From NCBI RefSeq assembly GCF_029227915.1, contig NC_079884.1:21454001-21514000 (forward strand): DNA of 60,000 nt. The letters run 5' to 3'. The notes under the pieces are model-generated. The model was not told the origin of the DNA. It saw nothing but the letters and a program-made list of their open reading frames with translations, and made no database searches. Position numbers and translations under genes: made by a program. The DNA comes from Hydractinia symbiolongicarpus (Eukaryota > Cnidaria > Hydrozoa > Anthoathecata > Hydractiniidae). Positions 31,567-42,457 of this stretch are shown here, in pieces; the stretch's first letter is position 1; each line of letters opens with the position of its first letter.

Positions 31567-32440
31567 AATACCTTATGTTCTTTTTTATCACACAAACTAC
31601 GTGGAATTAAAAATGACTCTGGGTTTGCCGCTTTTTGTTGGTCTTCGTAGAACTGTAGTATGATGCTGTTGACATAGCGCGGAGGAAAATCAGCCTTTTT
31701 GTATTTCGTCTTGATGTTATCGACTTCTTGGTCAAAATTTAAGCTGATACGTTAAGCTCCAAGGTCACCGACGACAGCGTTGCTTTTGCAACGTTTCGGG
31801 ACCTTTGACGCCCATGGGGTCGGTAAATTTGTTTCTTTGGTATGAATACTGCTGTGGATTGACCTGGATGATCTTCGTACTCGTGTCGAGGAATTTCACA
31901 GGATTAACTTGAATCGTGAGCATCAGCTTTGGGTGGTAGCCGTTCAGAGCTTCGAAATAGTTCATCCTGTACACCAACTTTCCGACGTGTAATGATATCG
32001 TCAACATATCGCTTATAAACAAAGGCTTGTTAGGTTTGACAATATCGTTCTCCATTTTGATCATACAAATATCTGCTAATATAACTGAGAGCGGTTTACC
32101 CATTGGACATCCATCTATCCGTTTGTAGAACTTCCTGCTGAATTAAAACGTACGGTCAGTAGTGGTTTTCCAAAGCAGCTGTTTAAATATAAGTTTTGAA
32201 GCGATTGGATTAAGGTTTTTATGCGCGAAGATTTCGTCTAAGATGTAGTTAATCGTTTCTTCTAGTGGAATGTTCGTGAATAGTGAGTATACGTCATAAG
32301 ACACGCACTGTATGTTCTTCTTGAGACAATGGTGGGAAGCTTTTGATTAGATCTGGAAAAGTTTGGGTACTTCTGATGACATATTGACGTTGTGCGAGAG
32401 GTTTTAGATAGAAGACGAACATAGTCCGCAAAGCTTCTGC
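31567..32440 (-). mobile_element. Penelope-like reverse transcriptase relic, frameshifted
   Basis: In minus-strand order, different frames show YLKPLAQRQYVIRSTQ, SYDVYSLFTNIPLEETI, DGCPMGKPLSVILAD, the catalytic YVDD box, ALNGYHPKLMLTI, VKFLDT and YVNSIILQFY. This order is typical of the Penelope-like/terminal-RT group. At least three frameshifts and an internal stop separate the blocks; for example YVDD lies in a different frame from the blocks either side of it (31765-32103). No GIY-YIG endonuclease or terminal repeats were seen, so only part of the element remains. It is certainly a reverse transcriptase; the Penelope assignment is likely but from motifs alone. Confidence 0.7.
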
Positions 32441-32449
32441 TTATTTTAT

Positions 32450-34790
32450 AAATATAATAAAATGGTTTTCTAACATTAATTTTGAAATTATGGCGTTTTC
32501 ATTACCTAAAATACTATAAATACTTTGTTACTTTAATTTCGATATCCACTGTAATTATTAATGTTCTTCGCGTAGGACTATATCTTTTCTATGTTTTTGC
32601 GAACTCAAAGTGGTTTACGGCGCAATGCAAGGTCACTTTTTATTCGTGAAATCGCGTAATTAAATTCTCAGGATTTATTTTTTCCAAATGTTTATTTCAT
32701 TAAGGTATATGTACCAACGTTTTCGGCAAACTGGCATCCTTTTGAAAATAATTTTATCGCTAACCCATACAAAACATTTTTGCACCGTTTATAAAAGAAG
32801 CAGATTATCAGCATCCTTTATTGCCTTCTTGAAATGAAAGCGCTGTCAACAAATGATTTTTTTAATTTATCAGCTTATGGATGGATGATTGTTAGGGAAC
32901 TAATAGCCTGAAAAGATGTTCTCAAAATATAAAAGAGTGGTGAAATTATAACCACAATTTTCCAACTTTCCAAATAATACTTCATCTATTCCCATTTAAT
33001 GAAACTCTTACTCCCTGCTTCAAAATGTTTATTCTAAAACTTGAAAATATATAGCTAAGATCTTATCACATTAACCTAAAAACACCATTGCAAATTTTAA
33101 CACAGCCTTCTACAGAAGCTATTGCATTTTTGATGCTCACAAAATGGGTCTAAGAAAGGTGACCACGAATAAGTCCATTAGATTTCTGTAAATTTTTAAA
33201 GCAGCCGATACGCAATCGATATTGTCGATTTTAATTTATAACATTACGCTTGTTTGTTTCAACTTTTTGGATTTGTCGAAAGAGATGTTCACAAATCAGT
33301 GTCATCAAATTTAAGGATTCAACAAAAAAAAAACTTGTCAATTCAAATTGAATTTAATAAAACGTATTGTGCATCACACTTAAAATTGTTTTCTTTTCCG
33401 TGATAAAACTGGCTTGATTAAAACGTTATATACCTTGTGGATCAGGACATAGATTCTAGTTAAAGAAATTTAATAAAACCGTTTCATTGTTTCGTAGAAC
33501 TTGAAATACTGATTATATGATAATATGCTTTTGACAAAAGATTAGACATTTTGTGGTTTAAACGTTCTTGATTACGTTGTCAACTTGTTGATCTTGAACA
33601 GGAGAATTGACAAGGCTTTTGGGAATTCGACCAATTTGTGTCTCAGTTGGTTTCTTTTAACTCGGGTGCAGGGATAATAACACTGACCACATTTCCTGTT
33701 TCTAAGTTATTTTGGCCTTACTAAAATTGTATTCTTGTTAGCTACTCATTTTTCTAATGTTTTTTCTTTTCTAACTTGAATATTCAACATCAGCATTTTT
33801 AAAAAAATTTGAGGGGTATGTTTACAATATGAAACGCCTAAATACTGAAACATTCAAATGCTAGAAAAATCATTGCTAAACTGAGAAAACTACTTGGTCT
33901 ATAGAAATTGTTCAGAAGTTATTATATTCAAATCATCAATTTAAAAAAACGCGAGTTGTCTCATGGAATTTTAAAGATGCCTAGTTAAGTTTTTTTTATT
34001 TTTTTTAGAACACTACGTGTAAAATCTGTGATTTTAATATGTTTTATTTATTCCGTTGGATAGTATGTAAGTTAACCAAGTTATCATTAACTTGTAAAGT
34101 CCTAAAATCTAAAGTTCTGGACCTTAAAAATTGAGGAATAAAGCGCAAAATCATTAAATATTCTGAAATTTTAAAATTCAATCTTAATTATTATGGCAAC
34201 TAGCCAGCCAACATTGAAATAAAATATATATATTTACAAAACTGCAGGAAAAGGTCACTAGCTAAATGATCAGGCCCTGTTAGATGAGGACAAATTTCTC
34301 ACAGTCAATGCGAAAATTTATTGTTACGTATTATTGGGTAGCTAATTGATAAAAGCAGGTTACAGGACAAATACTATGGGTACGGGCAGTTGACAGCCTC
34401 AAAACGTTCCAAATCTTTGTACTAGTTATGGAGCTATGAAAATATTGTGTGTGTAAAATCATCTTAAAATCCCATGTCAAGATCACAGAACGAATTTTTT
34501 TTATATTTTTTGTAGTTCAGATCGCCAAAATTTTGCAGTTAATAGAAAAAAAGCTTTCGCTTTTTGTTGAAAAAACCTTCTTTAAAACTATTAAATCCGC
34601 AACAGTTTCTTCAGCAAACGTTTTCTTTTTTTAAAGTAACCCTATCAACTGCGTTTTCGCTATTATTCGTCTGTGTGTGTTTTATATAAAGCTCAAAACT
34701 AATTTCATACAAAATCATGTTCAAATGGATCATTTCCGTTCCCCCGAACTTCGTCATTTCAAAAGAGGTCTTTTAATATAGCAAAAATAA
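32450..34790. other. AT-rich intergenic region, nothing recognised
   Basis: This is the stretch between the reverse transcriptase relic and the 3' end of the chitinase-like gene. Both strands show only short, low-complexity frames. The last few hundred bases should include the 3' UTR and downstream flank of the chitinase-like gene. Confidence 0.5.
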
Positions 34791-34805
34791 AAGGCAAATC
34801 GAACT

Positions 34806-37800
34806 TTACAGGTTAAAGTCATCTAGGATTTCTTCAAAAAAATTCTTCTTATTCTTCCCACTTCCCTTTTTTCTTTCTTGCTCGTTAATTTCTCTTTGAT
34901 CATTTAACTGTTTGTCCTGCATCGCTTCATTTGCAGTGTCAACATTTTGTTGCATACTCTCCATTAACGATTTCAACTGATCCATGTTGCCTTTCAAGTT
35001 CAAATTACTTGCTAAATCTCTTGGATATACTTGATCATAACCCAAAGGTCCATTATTAAAAAACACATTTATTGGAGTCAGTTTCTGAAGTTCTTTATCT
35101 GGTACTGGGTACGGATACTTTTTAGTTTGGTCAACTTTATTTGGATCCATAGGTTGTTGTGAGATTATGTCTTGATTGAATTTATCTGACTGCTGTTGCA
35201 TTCCTTCTTGCAGCATGTCCAAGTACTTGCGATTTTCGTCGAATTGATCTTCGTGACGCATAGGTGGATTGGGTTTATCGTAAGGATTGCTGACGTTCGG
35301 TACTTTAAGTTCATTTTGCTTCTTTGTTCCAATTATGTCACCCTTTGTCTTTTTATAGGGATAAAAGTCAACATAGTCTTCATCATCGGCAGATCCACTG
35401 GCTGAAAATTCATCATCGTCATCATCGTTTTCTTTCTTCTTTTGTTTATTAGTTGAATCTTCAAAGATATATTCTTCTTTTTCTTCTTCACTTGTGGAAC
35501 CTTCTTCACTTTGCAGATGAAGTCCTTTATTTAACCATTCAGTTAAATGCTGCCCTGGCTTATTTTTGCTGTATCCATTGTTTATATATGGCCACATGTT
35601 CCAGAAACTTTTAGAGTTTTCGTTATTGTTAGTGTTCAGATGCAGATCGCCACCCATCAAACCTGGTGGGTCTTGAGGGTTTATCTCGTGTCTATATGAA
35701 TGTCTCTCTATTTTTTCGTCTTCTATTTTATCCACAGACTTGTGTTTATGATGCTTTGCTTTATGTGCTAACTTGTGGAACTTTTTTGCTTTCATTTTTT
35801 TCATTCTTAATTTCTTTCTTGAGAATTTATCATCGACAATAGGTTTCGGATCTGGCCGTGACTCGTCCTCATCTCCTTCTTCTGTGTCTTCATCTTCGTC
35901 AGTTGTTTCATCTTCATTTGAAACATTTGGATTTTCATCTTCTTCTGCAGCTTGTGCTGGCGATGGTCTCTGTGAGGTTGTTTTAGAAGGTGTTGGGTGA
36001 ACGAGATCTGGTTGTGTATCTTCTTTGTTTTCCTCTTCTTCTTCTTCCTCTTCAGCTTTATTATCCCCATCCTCGTTATCCTCAACTTCTTCGTCTTGTT
36101 CTTCACGTTCATCGTTATTTTGAGCAACATTATTTCCACCATTAATCTCCATTAGATCATCTGATGTGTTTTTCTGTTCTTCTATCGGTGTAGAAGAAGC
36201 GGGGGTAGGTTTAGACGTAGTTGCAACAATAGCCGGTGTTGTCGGTTCAGGTGCTTGAGTAGAGGGTACATTAACAGGCGTCGTCCTCGCCACCGTCGTC
36301 CTAACAGTTGTTGTCTCTGGTGGCTCGGTAGGAGGCGGTGTTGTTGAAGGAGGGTCGGTAATGGGTGGATCCGTAGCTGGCGTTTCTGTGGTTGAAGTTG
36401 TCACAGGTGGCAACTCTGTTGGCGGGCGAGTTCCTGGGCTGCTGGGCGTTTGCGTTGGCACAACAACTGGTACTTTAATAACATACGGCACTGGAACATA
36501 TTTAATTCGTATTCTTTTTGGAAGAATATAATATAACATGTTGTTTGAGTATGTGAAACCAACATCGCGTTCTTTTAAGTCATACGAATTATCCAAGATA
36601 CAGAAACCACGGAATCGTCGCCGCCATTTTAAAGACTTAAAAATAAATGAAATCAAGTACATACTGGAAGACTAAAAAAATATGATCTAAAATCATTCTG
36701 AAGTCAAAAAAGACAAAGATTATTAAAAAAAATTCACAATTTCTTATTTAACATTTAGCTTTTACACTGTAGTACTTACGTTATAGACGGCTTCCATTTG
36801 TTGCGGCGTTCTGTAGCAGCTTTCAATGGAAGTTGCTTCAGGCGCTGCCGGTAGAGCGAAGTAAAACTCAGCTCCTCTTGGCATCGACATAAAGTTCTTC
36901 CACTTGGATAAAGAATTTCTGAAAGATGCTGAACCTTTCACACAGCACCCTTTGTCCGTATATCGAATGTAAATCTGATAAAGAGAAAATGATTGTAAAT
37001 GGTATGTTGCAAGGAGATAAAGCAATGCTTCTTACAAATTATAAATTTTTTCAAGGTTAATGAATACATCGTATTGAAAGAGCGGAAGTTAAAAGTCATG
37101 CCAAATGTGATCGGGCAAAGAAAAAAGTACCTTGTTGGAGAAAAGCTACGTCGAGGAAACTTTTTTCAGTAGTAAATTATTACGTCGCTTTCTCCTGACA
37201 AAAATTCACCTCAGTAGTATACAAGATTGCAATTTTTAAAATTTCCACCTTCTGATTTAGTCATTTTGTCTTAGTAATTAGTATTATTTTATTGACAGCG
37301 TTACAAGTTTTTTTACCAGAAAACAATGATAGCCTCGTTTCGATACGTATATCAGTGCATCCGTCGGAGTTTTTTTTACCAGGAAACAATGATAGCCTCG
37401 TTTCGATACGTATATCAGTGCATCCGTCGGAGAAAATTTATGTCAGGGAATAAAATATCGAGGAATCATTAACCAGAGAAAATTTTTCGTGCGTGAGGGG
37501 GTTATTTAGTCACTGAAGTACCTGCTTTAAAACGAACTAAATGTTTATCAACATAACGATTAATTAGTGGCGTGCAGCATTACGAGCTGTCGTGTAGATA
37601 TGGTCACACTTACCACAACCAGTTACTTATAAAAAGGGTCCTACCTGATCAATAATATTTATACTTGAATCAAGTACCGTTTTTGGACCAGGTCCAAAAT
37701 ATGGATCGGGGAACATACAAGATGGAGACACTGTTAAGAGATAATTTCTATCTGTTACTGTTTTTCTTAAGCTGTGCAGTGTTTGTAGAAAGATATCAAC

Positions 37801-40297
37801 ATATTGCGAATCTTGATCGTCCATGTATAAGTTGATTCCATCTAGTTTAACGCTAGTATGAGAAGAAGAATGGTTATGTGCTTTCTGATATATTTTGTGA
37901 AGAAAAGGGAAAAGAGAACGAGAACGTAATTGAGCTGAGTGGAACTTCAACTCAACGGCCTAACTAAATAATCAGATTTTAATATACACGCTTTTTCTTT
38001 TATAAGAATATGCTTTATAAGAATATCAGGCTGAGATTTTAGGTTAAAAACAACAGGTCTATTGTTTTAGAACATAAAAAAAATAAGAGTAATGACCAGC
38101 CTCAACCTCGTCCCCAGGACTATTTGCTTCTTAACGGCGCTTCGCTTTCTGATAGTTCTAGCCTATCAGATTTTTCGCCGTCACGGTAAAAGGTGCTGGG
38201 GTCGAGCTTGGACCAGCCAGGCTAGATTTATGGTATTTTTATAGAAAAGCGTGTAGTTACTGCAACCTGTTGAATTATCAAATAACAAAGAAATTAAAAA
38301 AGGATCACTGAAAAGAATTCTGGAGTATGAAATAGGGTTTAAACGTTTAAGAAATGTTGCCTCAAAGTCCGAAAACATCCAGAATGAAGTTTTCACATTA
38401 AACAAAACGTGTTTATTGTTTATTGCTTGTTACGAGTGCTTAAAAAGATTGGCGAGTGAAGAAATAAGAATGTACTACAATTAGTTAGCTGGCCTTGTTA
38501 AGAAAAACATCTAAATTAATCCAAAAATGAACAAACTTTCTTTACCTTCCAAATGGCCTCAAATCGGGCATGTCATCACCATCGAGAAATAAATGCCAGA
38601 TCGTCTTTGCGAATTTTTCAGCATGATTCGGACTTTCAAATTTAGAAGGAGCATTTGGGCCACCGATACCAATCAATATTTTGCGTTCATGCTCATGACA
38701 AAATCGAATGTCATTCGCAATACGTGGACAGTATAATAACGCTGGATGACTCTCATCAGTACCTTTCGTGCAATGAAAGGAGAAACCCATTCCAGGTAGC
38801 GAATCTAAAGAAAACTTGCTAAAAGAAGTTTCCATATATCTAATTCGATTTTGACTCCATAAACATAACGGATCAAAAAAGGATAGGAATCAATAACGTT
38901 TCAATTTAAGTAATTCTACTAAATGATGTTTTTCTTTGGGTACTTTTATTCTTGTCAACAATGTTTATGAACTACTAGGGGCTTGTTGATAAGACTAGCT
39001 AATACAGTCTTATTCTTCTTCCTGCCATTTTTAACTACTCTAGCTGCACCTAAGGATACGCGATCGTATATTTCCAGATTCTACATTATAACAGTTATAG
39101 ATTGTATTTTTTTTTACGAATAAAATACTTTTTTGCCTTATAGTGTAGCGGTTTGATAAATATAGAACACTTTTTTAATAAAAAAGAGGGACCCTGCAAA
39201 TATATATAAGATTATAGAATAGGGAACAGGAAGTGTAAAAAAGAAAACTCTCAAAAAAAAAAAGAAAGAAAAAAAGAAACTGTGTATAATATTCTTAAAT
39301 AAGTGAACTTCTTTTTTGCAACAATAAACAGCAATGGGCCAGATATAAAAGGATATCCAGTAGAGTTTAATGATATTTCTGCTATAATCTCACTTGATCA
39401 TAAAGCTCGTTACCATTTGAGCTTTTCGCGATATAGCGAAATATGTAGTCAAATGGAACGACCACGAAAAGTCACGCTTTAAAAATGATCATACCTTTGT
39501 TCCTTTCATCAAAGAACCTACTGACATAGCCAATGACAATTGTTTGGTAGGGTGACTTATCATTGCACATCAATGCTAGTGATTTCTCTGTCCTACCTAT
39601 TGTTTTAAATGCTGAATTTTGCCCCCAGAATGTTATCAGCTTTGGTGCTGGAGGGACGTAAGCTAGAAAGGAATAAAGAGAAATTGAGAAAGAGAAACGA
39701 ATAAATGCAATTCACATTTCATTAGTTCATGGTTCATGTGATGTTTTAAGAAAACTTCTCAAATGAGTTATAGCCTAGTTACTAGCTACTTAGCTACCTT
39801 TAAAAGCATCAAAATTCAGTTTCTCTTATCTTAGACACAAACGAATGTGTCAGAGCAATTCCTTAAAATTCAAATCTACCAGTTAAAACAAAATAAACCC
39901 CCGAAACCCCGAATTAAAATCAACTAATGAGAACAAATCCATCGTGGCCACATTTCTCGACAATGATCACGTGAGTAAAGAACAATAGAAGTAACCATAT
40001 AAATAGCGCAGTCAGTATTCTGACCGCAAAGAATTCATTTGCGACTCATCGTAATTTCCCCACCTCAACTATTCGATTTCACAGTAGCAAGAAAAATTAT
40101 GCTGGTTCTTCTGGGAAGGGCAAGTCGTGTTTTCCTGAAATCGTATACAGGCTTTAGAAATTCTTGCTAAAAACTAGCTTAAGGTACCGAAATAGAAAAT
40201 CATAATGCCGAAAGCATTATAATAAAATACGGAACTCACCATAACTGAGTAACCAGTGTGCAGACAACAATATGATCTCAAGCAATCTAACCGCCAT
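34806..40297 (-). CDS. Secreted GH18 class III chitinase-like protein with lost catalytic residues and long mucin-like acidic tail
   Basis: Exons in coding order: 40297-40240, 39662-39495, 38804-38546, 37852-37645, 36974-36780, 36635-34806; 905 residues, all GT-AG, phases join. Residues 1-20 are a signal peptide (MAVRLLEIILLSAHWLLSYA). Residues 23-330 follow plant and fungal class III chitinases: LITFWGQN, LPGMGFSFHC, ILIGIGGPN, RPFG, LDG, SPSCMFPDPYFGPG and ALPAAPEA. The catalytic motif DGxDxDxE is DGINLYMD (166-173). The positions of hevamine Asp125, Glu127 and Tyr183 become Tyr, Asp and Thr, and the strand-8 Trp becomes Leu. Hydrolysis is therefore unlikely; chitin binding is possible. The tail has a Pro/Thr-rich stretch (about 357-447), acidic runs (about 457-562 and 672-717), a Lys/His patch (about 568-598) and a Gln/Asn-rich C-terminus. 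I infer an extracellular matrix or cuticle protein. Family assignment is firm; function is inference. Confidence 0.88.
37311..37435. repeat. Tandem duplication of about 63 bp in intron 4 of the chitinase-like gene
   Basis: The block from ttttaccag(a/g)aaacaatgat to gtgcatccgtcggag occurs twice in a row with one or two differences, so the duplication is recent. It lies in the intron between 37645 and 36974. Confidence 0.9.
38100..38212. mobile_element. Fold-back MITE of the CTCGTCCCCAGG family in intron 3 of the chitinase-like gene
   Basis: The left end is cctcaacctcgtccccagga and the right end is gtgctggggtcgagcttgg, imperfectly complementary, with an inner palindrome around acggcg / cgccgt. 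It lies between exons 38546 and 37852. Confidence 0.65.
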
Positions 40298-40458
40298 CTT
40301 TTTGTTCTACAAACAATAAATAATAATGTAGAAACCGTGCAACCATGCGTTTCTTCTGCCATTTCTCTTTTCAACCATATCACACATTTCCGTGTTTATT
40401 ATGCGGAATATGAGAAAACTAATGCGTTAGGTGAGTTCAGTTATTTTAAAGCTGATTA

Positions 40459-40562
40459 CTCCAACTTCGTTCCCAGAGTATCTTGTATCGTTCTGACATC
40501 ATGACGGCGATACGAACTATCGCCGTCCCCGTGTCGAAAATACTCTAGGGTTGAGGTTAATG
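40459..40562. mobile_element. Fold-back MITE of the CTCGTCCCCAGG family upstream of the chitinase-like gene
   Basis: ccaacttcgttcccagagta pairs imperfectly with tactctagggttgagg; the inner arms gacggcgat / atcgccgtc are perfect. It lies 160 bases upstream of the chitinase-like start codon, within the presumed promoter region. Confidence 0.65.
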
Positions 40563-41290
40563 TTTACACCTGCATGCATTTTTAAAATAACAAGATTTTT
40601 ATGAACAACCTTTCTCGTGTACACACGAACAACCTACCAGTGCGTTTTAAATATTTCACTAATCATTTTTGTTCTATTTGATCAAACTTTCTAGGTCCAA
40701 AAGATTTTACATTTAGATGGTTTCGTACTGAGATTCTAATAAAATATTTTTTTATAAATTTGATCTTATATATAAATTGATTTTTTTCTTCTCAAACTTT
40801 TGTATGACACCATCTCCTAATAAACGCCGCAGTGTTTATTACAAATTTCAAATTTTGGGTGTGGCTTTAAATAAATTTGATACTGATAATTAATTCTCAC
40901 AATTAATTCGACTGTTTGAACTTCGTACTACTAAGCAACTCAGGTAAACACAATCACCTACTTTTTTTTCAGAAATTGATGCAAGACACTCCAGTCTATA
41001 AGAATAACGACCTGGTTATAATTTTGGTAGTCTTATGAAAAATAGGTGTATAATACAATTTTTGGGTGACATTGAGTAAATACACATCTTTTTCTTTTAC
41101 ATTAATGAGTTGACGTTTGTACCACATTCACCCTAATTGTATTGGAAGGAAGGCCTTAACCAAAAGTATTGCTTTTTTTAACGAAATCAGCGCAAGGTTT
41201 CGGGCCAGACCTTAACATTTTTAAACTGAAATTCAACAAAATTCACAGAAGTATCTGAAAAGAAAACACTAACCTCTATGTTTTGACAAT

Positions 41291-41485
41291 TTATTGCAGG
41301 AAATTATTCCACATTCTCTGGCTACTTTTTTGTTTAATAGTAACTATCAAATTTTCGTCAACTTTCTCTATTTGAATATATGCTGCTTTCAACAAAATTA
41401 CCGACAACTGCTTCGCACAGTCAGTTTCAGTGTTCACAGTTTCCAGCGCTGTTCGTAATATTTCATTTCGAATAAGTCGAATCAT
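41291..41485 (-). CDS. Small hypothetical ORF of 64 codons between the chitinase-like and PDE10 genes
   Basis: A genuine ATG opens the frame MIRLIRNEILRTALE, which continues as a charged, helix-like sequence rich in Lys, Gln, Glu and Ile to WNNFLQ and TAA. An AATAAA overlaps the stop codon (gcAATAAAttg). There is no signal peptide, membrane segment or domain I know. Composition is more protein-like than surrounding AT-rich frames, but a chance ORF or an exon of a larger transcript is equally possible. Confidence 0.25.
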   Translation of the reverse strand: MIRLIRNEILRTALETVNTETDCAKQLSVILLKAAYIQIEKVDENLIVTIKQKSSQRMWNNFLQ

Positions 41486-41669
41486 GCAGAATGTTCATTC
41501 TATCACGAGAATCGACTTTATTCACTAGAATGGTCTCCATGAGCATTTTTTTAAAAGGGTATGCACATCAAAGATATCTCGGAGACAAAGCGTTAAAGAT
41601 TATATGAAGCCTGTGTATTTGTTCTGACAAATAAATGTAGTGCGCAAAAGAGATTATAATTCTCGATTT

Positions 41670-41752
41670 CTCCAACCTCATACCTAGGCCTTTTTTCTTT
41701 CTGAAAATCTCTGACGACAAGAGAATAAAAGTCCTGGGGACGGGGTTAGGAT
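41670..41752. mobile_element. Fold-back MITE of the CTCGTCCCCAGG family, short copy
   Basis: The left end is ccaacctcatacctaggcctt, the right end is agtcctggggacggggttagg, inverted and imperfect. About 83 bp in all. Confidence 0.6.
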
Positions 41753-41967
41753 TTCTTTATTGCTGAATGTAACAAAAATACTAAAAAGATATTCTTAAAA
41801 GTTCTAAAAAGGTAGCTTCACAACACATCTGTCATCTGGCCATTCAAATGAATCTGTATGCTTCCTCACAAATTTCTTCAGATCTCCCTTCGTGAGAGGT
41901 TTTTACGGATATATATTATTGAAGCACGTTGTGGGACACTCAGAATAGCAAGGAATAACAAATTGCC

Positions 41968-42044
41968 ACAACCTCATCCCCAGGGCACCTTGTATCTTTT
42001 TGACATCGAGACGGCTATATGCCCTGCGGATGAGGTTGTCATTG
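41968..42044. mobile_element. Fold-back MITE of the CTCGTCCCCAGG family, short copy near the PDE10 3' end
   Basis: The arms acaacctcatccccagggca and tgccctgcggatgaggttgt are complementary except for two positions. It is about 77 bp long and sits 420 bases beyond the PDE10 stop codon, possibly within the 3' UTR. Confidence 0.7.
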
Positions 42045-42457
42045 CCTCTATTAATATAGTCACCAATATATGTTTTTTACAAAAATAATTGAAAATTTGA
42101 AATAAGGCAGGGATTTGCTTGTGGAAGAAACACTATCACAACGATTGGAGAGTATTGTATATTAGAGAAACAAACTTTTCGCTTAATATTTACACAAAAA
42201 ATATTACAAAGTCAACATTTTATGCAGACGTGTTTTGTCCGTTAATCAGCTGACAATAAAATGCTATTTTACACCCCCTAGTCCGCCTATCTCAAACTTG
42301 GTATCCCCGCGCCAACAACTGGATATAACCATGCTAAGCAACATTAACATCAAAAGTGTTGAAATACGTTTTTTTGAAAAAAAAACATGTCTTTTTTTGT
42401 TGCACATACCAACTTGCGACTTGGTTACCAAACAATTATTTATCGTGTAACCATACC

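Noticed and set aside
35807-36142. A Lys-rich 111-codon frame on the minus strand within the chitinase-like last exon
   Set aside because: It is the shifted-frame shadow of the acidic tail; the main frame is open for 610 codons.
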